A DNA stretch of 64,000 nucleotides, taken from assembly GCA_030062745.1 (NCBI GenBank), contig CP099839.1, forward strand, positions 37,171,293 through 37,235,292, in the 5' to 3' direction. Below the pieces are notes generated by a model. It was not told the DNA's origin, ran no database searches, and saw only the letters and a list, made by a program, of their open reading frames with translations. Below, one piece after another: positions 23,101 to 35,100 of the stretch. The translations under genes and the position numbers were made by a program. Numbering within the stretch: position 1 is the stretch's first letter; every line of letters starts with the position of its first letter. Source of the DNA: Capitulum mitella (lineage: Eukaryota > Arthropoda > Thecostraca > Pollicipedomorpha > Pollicipedidae).

Positions 23101-26100
23101 TTCAACATGAGTGTCATGTAAGATACATTATTGGTGCAACAGGTACTTAAATAACCTGTAATTACAGTCATTTACCTAACTGGACACAGGAATTACGTGC
23201 GCTGTAACCGTTAGGAGAAAATATCTACACCATTATTACCTCCAACAACTGGGCATTCTTCAGCTCTCGCTCTTTCTTCTTCTGCTCTTCTTTGAGTTGC
23301 CTGGAACGAAATGACCAACTCTGAGTGATCCCTGTCTCGCATTGTCTCAAACATCGTTTCCAGCCGATCTCCAGCTGCCGTCAGACAGTCGGCAGGGAAT
23401 GCCCACGACACCACCTACAGAAGTGCAGACAGGATCACGGCGGCGGTAGGCAACCCCGGGGCCCACCACAGCCGTCCCGGGGCTACAGCAGGTCCGCTCT
23501 AAAACAGAGCCGGCCGGCCAACAGTCAGGGCAGGGCGCGACGGCACCGCGGACGGCAGCGGCGCGAGCTCCCACCTGGCCCGCCGCTCGTCCTGGAGCTG
23601 CCGCATCAGCTCCATAGCCTGGTGGTAGTTGGAGGAGCCGCCGGCGCCCGAGCCGCTGCCGGACGCGCCGCCCTCGTCACTGCAACAGGTCGGACGGCGC
23701 CGTCAGCAGCGGAGCCATGCCCGCACACACAGCACAGGAACACACCAACAGGACCACCGGCACAGGACCGGCGACGGCACCATCACCAGCAGCACCGTAA
23801 CATCGGCGAAATGCTGACAACAGCACTGCACCAATGGACGAAACCATCCATTCAGCACAGGTTCAGAACAATTCAAGTCCCATGAGGCAAGCTGACGACA
23901 TAGCTACCTTTTAATATTGATGACATATGGCTTTTTGAATTGCCGCTTCTTGCCGCCGCTGAGAATTTCCACCTGGCGTTTGACTTCCGCCTCCGACATG
24001 GGAATACATTCCTCTCCGTCGTCGGAAATCTGCCGGTCACATGAGGAACCGTGTCAGAGAACGTACCGCGCACCGACGGGAACAGCAGCACTCTCGGAAT
24101 GGCGTTTCCTAGGATGCACATCCACTCGATCAACCCACATCAGTGGTTCATTGCCGGGTGTGTTGCCCGTTGCCAACTGCGAACTTCTCCGCGTCAGTGA
24201 TGACCTCAAGACCGGCCCAGACGGACAAGGCTTACGTGCACAGGCTTACCTTCAGGTACTCGCCGATGACCACCTTGCTGCTGAAGGTAAAGTGGTCTCT
24301 CGTGACGTCGCTGATATTATTCCGCTCAAGATACTGAAACAAAAGCGATGGCGTCAATACGTGCGAACATCCCTCGAAGACATCGTCAAGGTTCGAAAAG
24401 CACACATACCTCGCAACGTGAATGAAATCCACCATACATTATCATTTCGACCAGTCAACTGGAACGTTGCAAGGCTCACACGTCAAATGGGTTAAATCCC
24501 ACATAATTAGAGTACGGGGCAATTACCTACTAATACGGCGATGCAATGAACACCCGACGTCTAAGCTAACACGCCACAAGAGCCGAGCAATTTTTGCAAC
24601 AAGAGATAATTGAGCAACATCTCATACGATGAACGCCACACTTTTGCCCTCGTCAGTGCGGGCGGCACGCGCAGCCCCCGAAGGCCGGCACGCACCCGCA
24701 GAATGTCGGGAAACTGTCGGAACGCCTTGCCGCAGGGCGCTTTGTAGACCACGTCGCCGCGCGGCCCGGCCTGCGTGATCTTGCGGATGGTCGTCTCGCG
24801 CCGCCAGCCGCGGTCCAGCGGCACGCGCAGCTTCCGCTCGTCGGTGACGACGCGGCGACGTTTGGACGGCGGGGTGCCTGCCGGCGGAGGCAGGGCGGGG
24901 TCGGTCGGAGGACGCCCGGTCCGGACGGGTGGTGTGGCCGTCATTCGTGACGTACGTGCCGGCACGGTCGGTAAGGCAAATGTGGTTTCTCCCACTGTGA
25001 CCTGATAAAGGTATGGCTTGGCTTCGGCTGGGTAAACAGTCACATCCGTGTACTAAGAAAGCTGCCAAGGTGACTTATCGGTGGTTGCAGACTCAAATTG
25101 CGCGAAGACAGTGCCGTGAGGGCAAAGTTACAGCAGCTGGCAGCTCACACGACCTGACAGGCCGCTAACGAGGGACCGACAGGACGCAGTGCGGGGTGAC
25201 GTCTGCGGTGCCGGCGGGCGGCGTGGGCGCACCTTTGCTGGAGGAGACCTCGCACTCGGACTCGCGGTCGGAGAACTCTTCGCTGTCCAGGCCGCTGCTG
25301 TCCTCGTACTCGCGTTTCAGCCGCGCCAGGTAGCTGGAATACGGAAAACTGGAGAGTCCCGACGGCGGGACGGCGCTGACGTTAGTACCCGGTGTGTGCC
25401 GGCCGGCCGGTCAGAGGCGACAGAGCGGCAGGGTGGCCGCCGCGGCCACGCGTAAGACACCAGCGTCACCAGTTAGAGAGAACCGGCCGAGGACGAACGC
25501 AGTCTGTGTACGGTTAATCCATCACCGGTTTGCAGAGCACGGCTACACAGTTGCGCTCGACGACAACACGTAAGCACAGTTTTCGAAGGCTGTGTGTCAA
25601 CAATGAAAAATGTAAGCGAATCGAGCATAGCGAGGCACCAGATGACAGCTGGCCGTGGCCCGGGCCGATAGAGCGACACAAGATCGGCGAAAAGTCGATT
25701 CCATCTGGGAGAGAAAAAGACAACGGTGGGCAAGAAGTGGATAGGGAAAAAGAAACAGCGGACAGTTAGGTCAGGTACAGGCCAGACCGTTGGAATGATA
25801 ATCGAACAGGAGAACAAAGACGGGTTCTTGAGCGCGATTACCCGGCCACCGAGGGCCGGAACAAATGGGACCTGTGACGGCACGCCGGCGCAGTGGTGGT
25901 GAAACTAACCAGACTAGCACCGCAGGACAGTCCGACGCCGGGAGGGAGAGGACAGCTCAGGTCAGGTCAGGTCAGGTCAGGTCAGGTCAGGACAGGACAG
26001 GTCATGTCAGGACAGGACAGGACAGGACAGGACAGGACAGCGGCTGTGCGCGTACCTGTTGAGCGGGTCGTCGGTGCTGGAGGTGACTCGGTGCTTGCGG

Positions 26101-29100
26101 TCACTGCCGGCCGACTTGACGGACGTCGAGTCGTCGTCCTCGGCGGCGGAGGCGGTGGAGGCGGCGGTGGCGGCGGCGGCGGCGGGCGCCGTGCTGGACC
26201 GAGGTCGCACCTCGATCGTCAGTTCGTCCGTCGACATCTGCATGGCGCCGCTGCCGCCCGGCTGCGGCCACAAACACACCAGTCACGCAGAGAAACGACC
26301 GCCGGCCCGGGGGGAGCGATCGCGACAAAGGGAGAAACCGACGTGCGAAGATGATCTTTCACCTTATTTCTGTCACTGATTTCAGTCATGACAATGATTT
26401 TAACGTTTCTCAGTCACCAGGACTCCAGTCTGTGATCAACACCATTTTCGGCACCAGAAGAGTAGCACAGGCTGGTAATTGGTCTTGCATTGGCGCGACC
26501 TTGACCTCAAAAGAAAAACAATGACCTTGACCTCAAAAGAAAAACAATCTTTCACTACAATGATTGAATAACTTTAGTGCCACGCCACCACAAAGGCATG
26601 ATTGTCTGGCTGAAATGCTGTTACACTAAAGTGGTGACATAGGAAGCGGAAAACAATGATGTAGTGTCCTTCACTGTGGCCTGAGAGATCACTATGTAAT
26701 CTGAACGGGTACAATGAGGTATCATTCGCACCAGAAAGAAACGTGCGTGCTCGTTTTTGTATTGTCACTCTATCCTGATCAGGAAATATGATGGAACGGG
26801 CGGCAATCACCCCCTCGTCCAGGAACGTGAAAATTCTCCCGTCCAGCGACATTCAAACTCGAATCTGAACGCAAAGCACGAAAAAAGTTATCCACTCTCA
26901 GACTTGACCTCTCGACAACGTAATTTAACTTCAACGTGAACAACGAATTGCAGCACGACGAAGCAAAATGACCACAGTTCAAGCAAAACCCGCCACAATT
27001 CAACCGTGTGCCTGCCCCTTCAAACCATTCATCAAACGCATCGAATGCATCCGAAGATTCGCAGCATGCTAGTCAAGACACACCGCAGACACGAAAAGCA
27101 GGAGCAACAGCCATTCCTACATTGCAGAAAAAAACTTAACACGTGCTGCCTACCAAGAGAAAAGCAGTGACGTCCAGACCATCAGTGATGGGATCGCAAT
27201 ATTTAAACATCACACATTTCCCTGCGCAGAAAACAATCCGCGCATCCGGCTGACCGGCCCCGTCAGCGGTTCTCCGGCTGCGACGCCACCAGACGGCGCT
27301 GGCCGCCGGCCGACCGCAGCCCAGTACCTGGCTGTCGTCCGAGCAGCGACTGCTAGCCAGCAGCGACGCCACCGTGTTCTTTTTCGGCCGCGACACGCCG
27401 ACGCCGAGCTTTTTGGCGCGGCTCCGCCTCTGCCCGCCGCTGCTGCCACCGCCGCTGCCGCTGCCGCTGCTGCCGCCGCCGCCGCCGCCGCCGTACTCGG
27501 ACATGGCCTGGTGAAGCGAGGCGGCGCCGGTCAGCCGGCCGGCCGCCGGACGGCCACGCCGCGCACTACCACAGCCATGCCAGGCAAGCGGGGGCGCGCC
27601 CACAGGTCCGCCGAGGCGCGGCAAATGCACGGCCCGTGCCACACTGGACCACAGTCGCCGCGGCGCGCCGGGCTCCGCACAGGCACCGCGCTACGCGTGA
27701 ATCCCCGGCACGCATCAGGGACGTCTTGCTCACATCAAGTGCTCCACAGGGACGGAGGCAGTGCACAACTCTACGACACAACGAGCGAAGCGCGAGACCG
27801 CGCGCCGGTGGTGCCGGCGGCCCGGGCACATCACATCGCAGCGGTGAAACACCAGACGGAAGGCTCCACCCACCTTCTGCGCCGAGGCCATGACGCTGCG
27901 GAACTGCTCCAGCTGCTGCTCCGTGGTCATCGGCAGGCCCAGCGCGGCCGCATAGCTGCTGGCGTCCGGCGGCGGCGGCAGCGGCGGCGGCGCGCTGGAC
28001 CGCTCTGCCGGGCCAAGAGGCGGGTCAGACCGCAGGCCAGGAGGCCGGACCGGGTGGACGCCTCACGTCCGGCTCGGCCGCCCGGATTCAGGCCATGAGT
28101 CACGGTACAAACACACACAAAAACGGTCCCACAGCCGAGAACACTGAGCTCGAGAACGTCTGGCGAAGGGGACCATCGCCCGGCTGGTCCCAGCGGTTTG
28201 TCCATTTCACTCGGCTGACCGCGGTGGACGCCGCAGTCGACGCCCGCCGCGGAACTTCCGCCCCGGGACCCACACACCGGCGCTGACGGCCGGCGGCCAC
28301 TCACTCTTGGCGGGCTGCTTCTTGGAGAGGTTCAGTGGCCCGTCGCCGGCCGGCGACGAGCGGCCAGCGCCGGACCGCTCCACCGGCGTGAGCGACACCG
28401 AGCTGGTGAGCATGGTGGTGCCCTTGGAGGCCACCGGCGTGATGGTCACCTGCGCGCCGGACGACGCGGCCGAGTGGCCCGCCTGCCAAGAGGCGGCGAG
28501 CGGTCAGCGACCGCGCGGCGCGCGCCGGGCGGGGCGGTCGGCCAGACCGCTGAGGCGTCTCACGCAGGCCACCGGGACATGCCGATCAGGATCACGCAGC
28601 GCACCGGGAGGTGCAGAGCGTTAACGAAACCAAATACACGCGATAAAATATCTCGGTACCGATGAGTGGGATATTTAAAACAGCAACGATGCGGAAACAA
28701 AAGGCTGTATTGTGGCAATCAAATGGTCTGGCCGCCCCCCGGTCCCGCAGTCCTCTGTGTAAGTTTGTTTCTACAAGCTTGCAAAGCTTCTAGGCTGTCA
28801 GCGCAGCTAATCGGTGTGCGTCAAGTCCCAAATGGCAAGCACAAATGCTAAAAAGGCAGGCGAATGCTGTCTGTAATAAGCTAGCGTGTACGGCATGGTG
28901 CTGCGGTTAACACCGCGTTGAGCCATTTCAACCAACTAAACGAACAGCAGAGACTTAATGATACTGCCAGCATTACTACGTCCAGCAGCGGACGCCTAAA
29001 CGAGCAAAGCCTGTCGGCAGAAGCGTTAGCCATGGCGCGCCGCTGGCCGCACAGAGGCCGGGTGTTAGTTAGAACTGACTCAGTTCCCACTAACCGCGCC

Positions 29101-32100
29101 AGAATCCTTAGGAACTGGCTTTATCTCCACCTTGGTTCCGAGCATCTCGAGCTCTCGCAGCCGGTCGCTGGTGGATTTCGACGAGGTGGGGGTGATGGTG
29201 ACACTGTCCGTGAGCCGCGTCTGTCGGAGGGCGAGAGCGCAGTTAGACGTCAGACGTTCGAACGTACTGCGCGGCCGACACGGCGTCACGCTGTCGGCCA
29301 ATGCGAAGGCGGTGCTGACGTCAGGCCAATATAGCGGCACCGCAGTACCCGGCGGAGCACCAAACGCGGCTGATTCCAGCAGCCGACAACCGCATCCCGC
29401 CTTTTACTGGACGTAAATAACGCTATGGATGAACGACCAAGCGCAATTCGCATTCGCGACGCTTCCCGACGATGTCTGAAGTTGCCTAAGAACTTTAACG
29501 CAAAAACGGCACGCAAGGCAGATAGTCATATCAAAGCCACAACACAATGAGACTGGATCCATATCCACCCATTCTCTGATATCCCCATACGAAAGCCTTA
29601 GGCTCGGCGTGAGTCACGCCCCTCTCCCCCCGCACTATATTTCCATCGTCTGCGAAGGGCGGGGCACAATTTGCAGATATTTAACCACGAGAAGGGGTAG
29701 ACGTGTTTTGCAGTAAAATGGAACTTAGAGCCCAACATGGATGTTACGCCATTCACCGGTCCCAGCCTTGCGTGACAGAACGCGCATGTACGACGCCGAG
29801 TTCGGGAAATGTACGTCAGAAAACGAAGATGACAAGATGCACGTCTCAGCGACCAAGAGCACGGGAGGCACACATCGTGGCTGAGAAGGTAAATGTACCT
29901 CCGTGGCCGGGAGGACGGGGGACGTACCTCCGTGGCCGGAGAGCGGCCGAGTATGGAGGAGACGCCGTGCGAGAGGCCGCTGCCGCCGGAGTACGGCGGG
30001 TCCAGCGAGATGGTCTTCTTGCGGCCGCGGTTGGTGGTGCCCGGCACCTTGGGCCCGCTGATGGACGAGGTGTGCTTGATTATCTCGGTACCGTCGGGCA
30101 GCTGAAGGCCGCCCGGACTACTGAAACAGCCGACCAGTTCCGCCCCGTACAGCGTCCGACGCCGAACCACTCACGGCCGCGGCGCATCGCACGGGGACCA
30201 CACGCACACACGCACACACGCACACACACACACACACACCGAGCAGGTAACGCTATAGCACGGAAACGCATGCGGTACGTCATTTGCTGTCCTGCCATTA
30301 CCGACAACACGCTTTGCACATGACACAAGAAGCATCGAAATCAATTACAATCATCAGAGCGGTACACCCGCCGCTCGACCTTCACGACAGACGGATGAAC
30401 GGACGAAAAATTCATGCACAATGCTATGGTGGCAGCACGCGTCACGGCGTCATCCGATGCGGGCCGTGAAATCGATACCTCGCGGGCAAGCCTGACAAAC
30501 ACATTTCAACAGTAGCCCTAACAGCGCGATTGGTATCTAAATTTAACTAGGTGACTGCACCACGTCGTGCATTTTACCGCAGGCCGGGGTCCCGCATTCG
30601 TGAGCGGAACGCTCATTAAAAATGGAGTGCCCAGGCGCCTTCCGCACGGCACGAAAATACCCAACTTTTTGCCGCGTTCATTCATTGATTCGCAAGCGGC
30701 GAGCACGGCCGTCATGTGGCGGAATAGATGAGCCTGGCGGCCCCGACCCGTTTTCGCGATACGCAGCATCAGCGTTAAAACGCCATGCCCACCGCATTTC
30801 GAGGAATGCATGTTCAAAGCCGGCCAAGAGCACCTCAGGTTCAACGTAAAGTCGATACGACGCTAGTCCAAGGGGCTGGGAAATCTTCACGCAATAGTGG
30901 CGACATCATGGGCTGTTTATGAAAAGTTTGACGCCAGCTTGTTGCGTCATTGCTAGAGTTGCAAAGTTTTTCAAAATGCTGGCTCCAGCTCTGGCTCCGG
31001 CCACGACATAGATCTACTGGGACAAGCTCGGACACGGCATGGCCTGATATGGACACGGTTGGTCACCGCCCAATAATTTGTCATCATGCAAACATATCCG
31101 CAATAATTCTGAAGTAACAACAACTGGAGCAACTGTAAGAAACCATCATATGTATGCTAAGTGGTCAACTATTATCGTTGAAACAAGTTTTAAGCCAAAT
31201 CCCAGACAAGAGACAATGGACAATGGCTGTGCAGTCCACATTTCATATCTGTATTTTGTTTTCATTCCTTGGAGACACGGCATAGCCACGGTCTGCTTAA
31301 GCACACGCACCGCTCTAGGCACGCCGTGCCTAAGTTTGGAGTAATTTTGAGTCGCATGCGGTTACTCAAAATTGCAACTCTTGTCGTTGTGCACCATAAT
31401 GACAGCAGATATGAAAGCTTATGTGCCGTGAGTCCCCAATCGTTCGAACTGCGCTCCATCCAACTAGCTAGTGCGTCCATTGTTTCTTAACAGAAAGTTC
31501 CACCTTAATGCGTGTTCTGAACTGAGATAGCCAAAGTGTAGCCGGTAGTTTAAGAAGCCAATATGAAGTTCGCATTACGTCTCAAAACTACATTTCCGAA
31601 GGCTGAAAGCGACTCCACACGGTTTTCCCGTACACCCTGTTTGGTCGCATTCTTAATGCTACTGACGACTTCATCACTGGCTAGCGCAGGTCCACAGTGT
31701 CGGATCGGGGATGACCACGGAATATAATGCTGAATGAACTGCACCTTCCGAAGTAGCTTAACATTCTTTTTTTTCAAAAGAGTTAATGCTGACGACGTTA
31801 TCCGCAACATTTTTCCGCCTAATGAAGGCTGTTTGTGAAAAGTCAACCAATGCGCAACATTCCTTTTAGCATGTATGTCACAAAGAATCTCTGGAAGATA
31901 CACAGCTCAAGAGAACAGAGCCACCAAAGTGGGTTTTTGTATTGTTCCGCATCATTTTAAGACACAGAACTGACAAAACGTCAAAAGCAGAGATGTGGTT
32001 TATCGCAAGGCTCTTCAAGCATCCTGTAGATCTGCCATGACTGTGTGATGCAGTCATTACGCTTAACTGAAATTCCAAGCTACAAAATGCACAGGGACCA

Positions 32101-35100
32101 TTCCGGAGACATGAAAAACTGCTCTAAACGTGGAGTTACTTCCAGCCCGACACCCCCCATGTTGCTGTGATTGCTCATGCTGAGGGAACCATTCACTCCA
32201 TATGGCATCCCCATCGCGGTAAAAATCTACTGCTGAGAACTGTCGCCGGCCCCATCTGCCCGTGAAATACAGACAGTCCCAGGACGAGTGTGTCATCCGC
32301 GACAAGGGTGCGAGGTAGCCGCGGGACGTACTCTTTAGACGAAGAGCTGCCGGAGCCGCCGCCTCCCGGAGCCTTCATTCCTGGAAAACAGACAGAGACA
32401 GTCAGACGTACAGCCGCACAGCTCTGAGACCATGACCAGCAGCGGGAACAGCAGACACGTGTGCCAGCATCAGGCCAGACGGCGAGTCTGTAACAAACGC
32501 TGTTCTGCCTCACGAGACGCCAGTCTCCCAGGTCGCCTGCGCCTGTCAGTCGGCCGGCAGCAGGCGCGGCCGGTGAGGCGCCACGGTCAGCAGAGGGAGA
32601 CGGCGCGGTCGGCAGAGGACGACCTGCAGGCGCCGAGCCACAGCCCAGCCCTCTCCCCCCGCCGGCCGGCGGCCGGAGACGTGCCATTTGGCCCGGGCCG
32701 GGCTCGGGGCCGGCGGCGGCCCATATTGACAGCGCAGAGGCGGCGCTCCGCTCGGCCGGCGCTCGCACCACGGCGGCGCCTCCGGCCGGACCGCGCGCGG
32801 ACGCCCCGGCCCGACGGGCCCGGCCGGACGCGACGCCATCGACCCGGGCCACCGGCGACGCACCGAGGCGGCCGCTCGGCCGGCGCGCCCGGCCACAGCG
32901 GCCGGCCACCTCACACGCCGGCCGGGCCGCCGGCGCCGGACAGTACTGCGCAGCTGGCCCCGTCAAGACAGAGGTCCGGCCACACGGAGGCGCCCTCGTC
33001 ACGGTCAGAAAACGTACGCTGCTGACGGCGAACACACAGCAGCTATGGAACGGAGAGGGTTAATCCCAGCCACGTGAACACGGCTCGAAACATGCGCTGG
33101 CTGAAGCGACATCTTCTTGGCCATGGGGCCTGCATACAATCTCGCGGTGTGCGCCACGGACGCCGAAACGTCAGCCGGGCGCGACACACGCACGGCACGG
33201 CCTAGAGCGGGTGCCGCGCGCCACTGGCACGATTCCGATCCACCGGCGGCGCGGCCGGCGCTCCTGGCAGCGGCCGCGGACGCCGACGGCCGCCAGCTGC
33301 TGAGCCCGACCCGGCCGAGCGGTGTCAACTGGCCTGGCTCGGCCCGACTAGGTGGTTCCCGCCCGACTTACCGTGGCCACGGCCTGTCCCTGCACTGTCC
33401 AGTGGCCTGGCTTGCCACGACCTGCCCGCAGAGGCTCCTTAGCCCGGCCCCCACCTGCCAGTTACCTGCCTCCGATCCTGGCCCGTTTGTTCAGTCTTCC
33501 CCGACTTACCACGAACCGTGCGCGTGAACTGAACTGACCTGAGCCCCGCCCCTGAAAAAACGCACTGTATTCACTGACAAATCCATAAGGCCTCCAGCAA
33601 GCTGACTCCCCATGCTGACCGCGGCCGGTCCACCTGCGCTCCACTGACCTGCCAGGGCCTCGTAGCTGAGTCCGGCCAACGGGTGGAGTCCGGCGGCGCC
33701 CGACTGCAGCCGGCTCAGGTAGTCCTGGGCGGCCATCTGGTGCATAAAGCTGATCCAGGCGGCGTCTGCGGCACCAGGGACAGACCACGTCAACGGGCGG
33801 CGCGGCAGCCGGGGCAGGCACACTCTCACACCGACTCACATCCGGCACCCGGCAGGCCTCGACAACCAACATCAGTGAATGTCGAACATGAAAAAGCAAC
33901 ATCAAATCACCTCGTCGAGCTATTAAGTTACGAAGTTCCGGGACGGGGTTTTGAGCGATTGTCAAGCAAACAGTATTTCTGTGTGTCACTGCCATGGAGT
34001 AACGCAGAAACGGATTACCTGCTGAGACAATGACATCCACATTTCAACAGCTTTCATACGGCATCCACACAGCGGGAGTGAGAACGCCTCCGATTTCTCT
34101 ACCACCATCGATCACACTGACAGTGGTCGAACGTTCGTCAGACCTTTTCAACGACTGAACAGAAGTTTCCGTCTGCAGAACGCACGGCATGCGTCCGACT
34201 GACGAACAAAAATACCCGGAGGCACGTCGAAAAGCCGCTCCCGATCTCTCGCAGGTCACACGCCAAGCCGGGCGGGGCCTCGTGCAGGAGCCGACAGCGG
34301 CGACCGGCAGCCGGCGGCGGCACGCTCACGCCGTATCGGACCGGCCCAGTCGACCGACAGCCGGCACCGTGACGTCAGCCGTGTCAACAGGCCGCGCCGC
34401 CGCCTCGGCGCGCCCGTACCCAGGCAGACATGCGAGGGCCCGGTTACCAGGCAGCCGACCGGGTCGGGCCGCCCGGCTGTCCTGTCGGCCGCCCCGACCG
34501 CGGCACTGGCGACGGCAGGCCGTGCTGACGGAGGCCCTCCGCGCCCGCCTCGCGTGTCGCCAGGGCCGTCCACAGCCGGCTTCGCCACTCGGACGTCAAG
34601 CGCACGTCCGCACATCCGATAGAGAAGTGGTGTCGGGCGGGCGCACAGGTACACGAGCCAGTCGCATAACCGGCTACGGCCGGCGGTTGACTGCCATGGT
34701 CTTGATCAGATGTCAGTCCCAGGGTGGCCTCTCAGGCTGCACCCACGCTCCAGACGATCTGCGACTGATGTGTGTGCCACGCGAATTTAGAAGTCCGAAT
34801 CAAGAGCGCTGGCGTGTAAAACTTGGCGAATGGTGTAACCGAGAAAAATTCAGAGTTCAAGCTCACAATTCCCCGGGATACACAGTAACGCCGGAGAGCA
34901 CGAAGCGCCCAGACTTCAAATGCAATCTAATGGACTAGCTGTATAGCAATAGCGAAGACACAATGTAATCAACTATACACAGCCAACAGAGCGGCACCTA
35001 CAAGGAGGTCGTCCGCCCGTAGTGAGCGACCCCGGCGGCCGGCGACGCCGCGGGGCGTCCCGACCATGTCCGGCCGCCGCCACAATGGCGAGCCCCAGGC

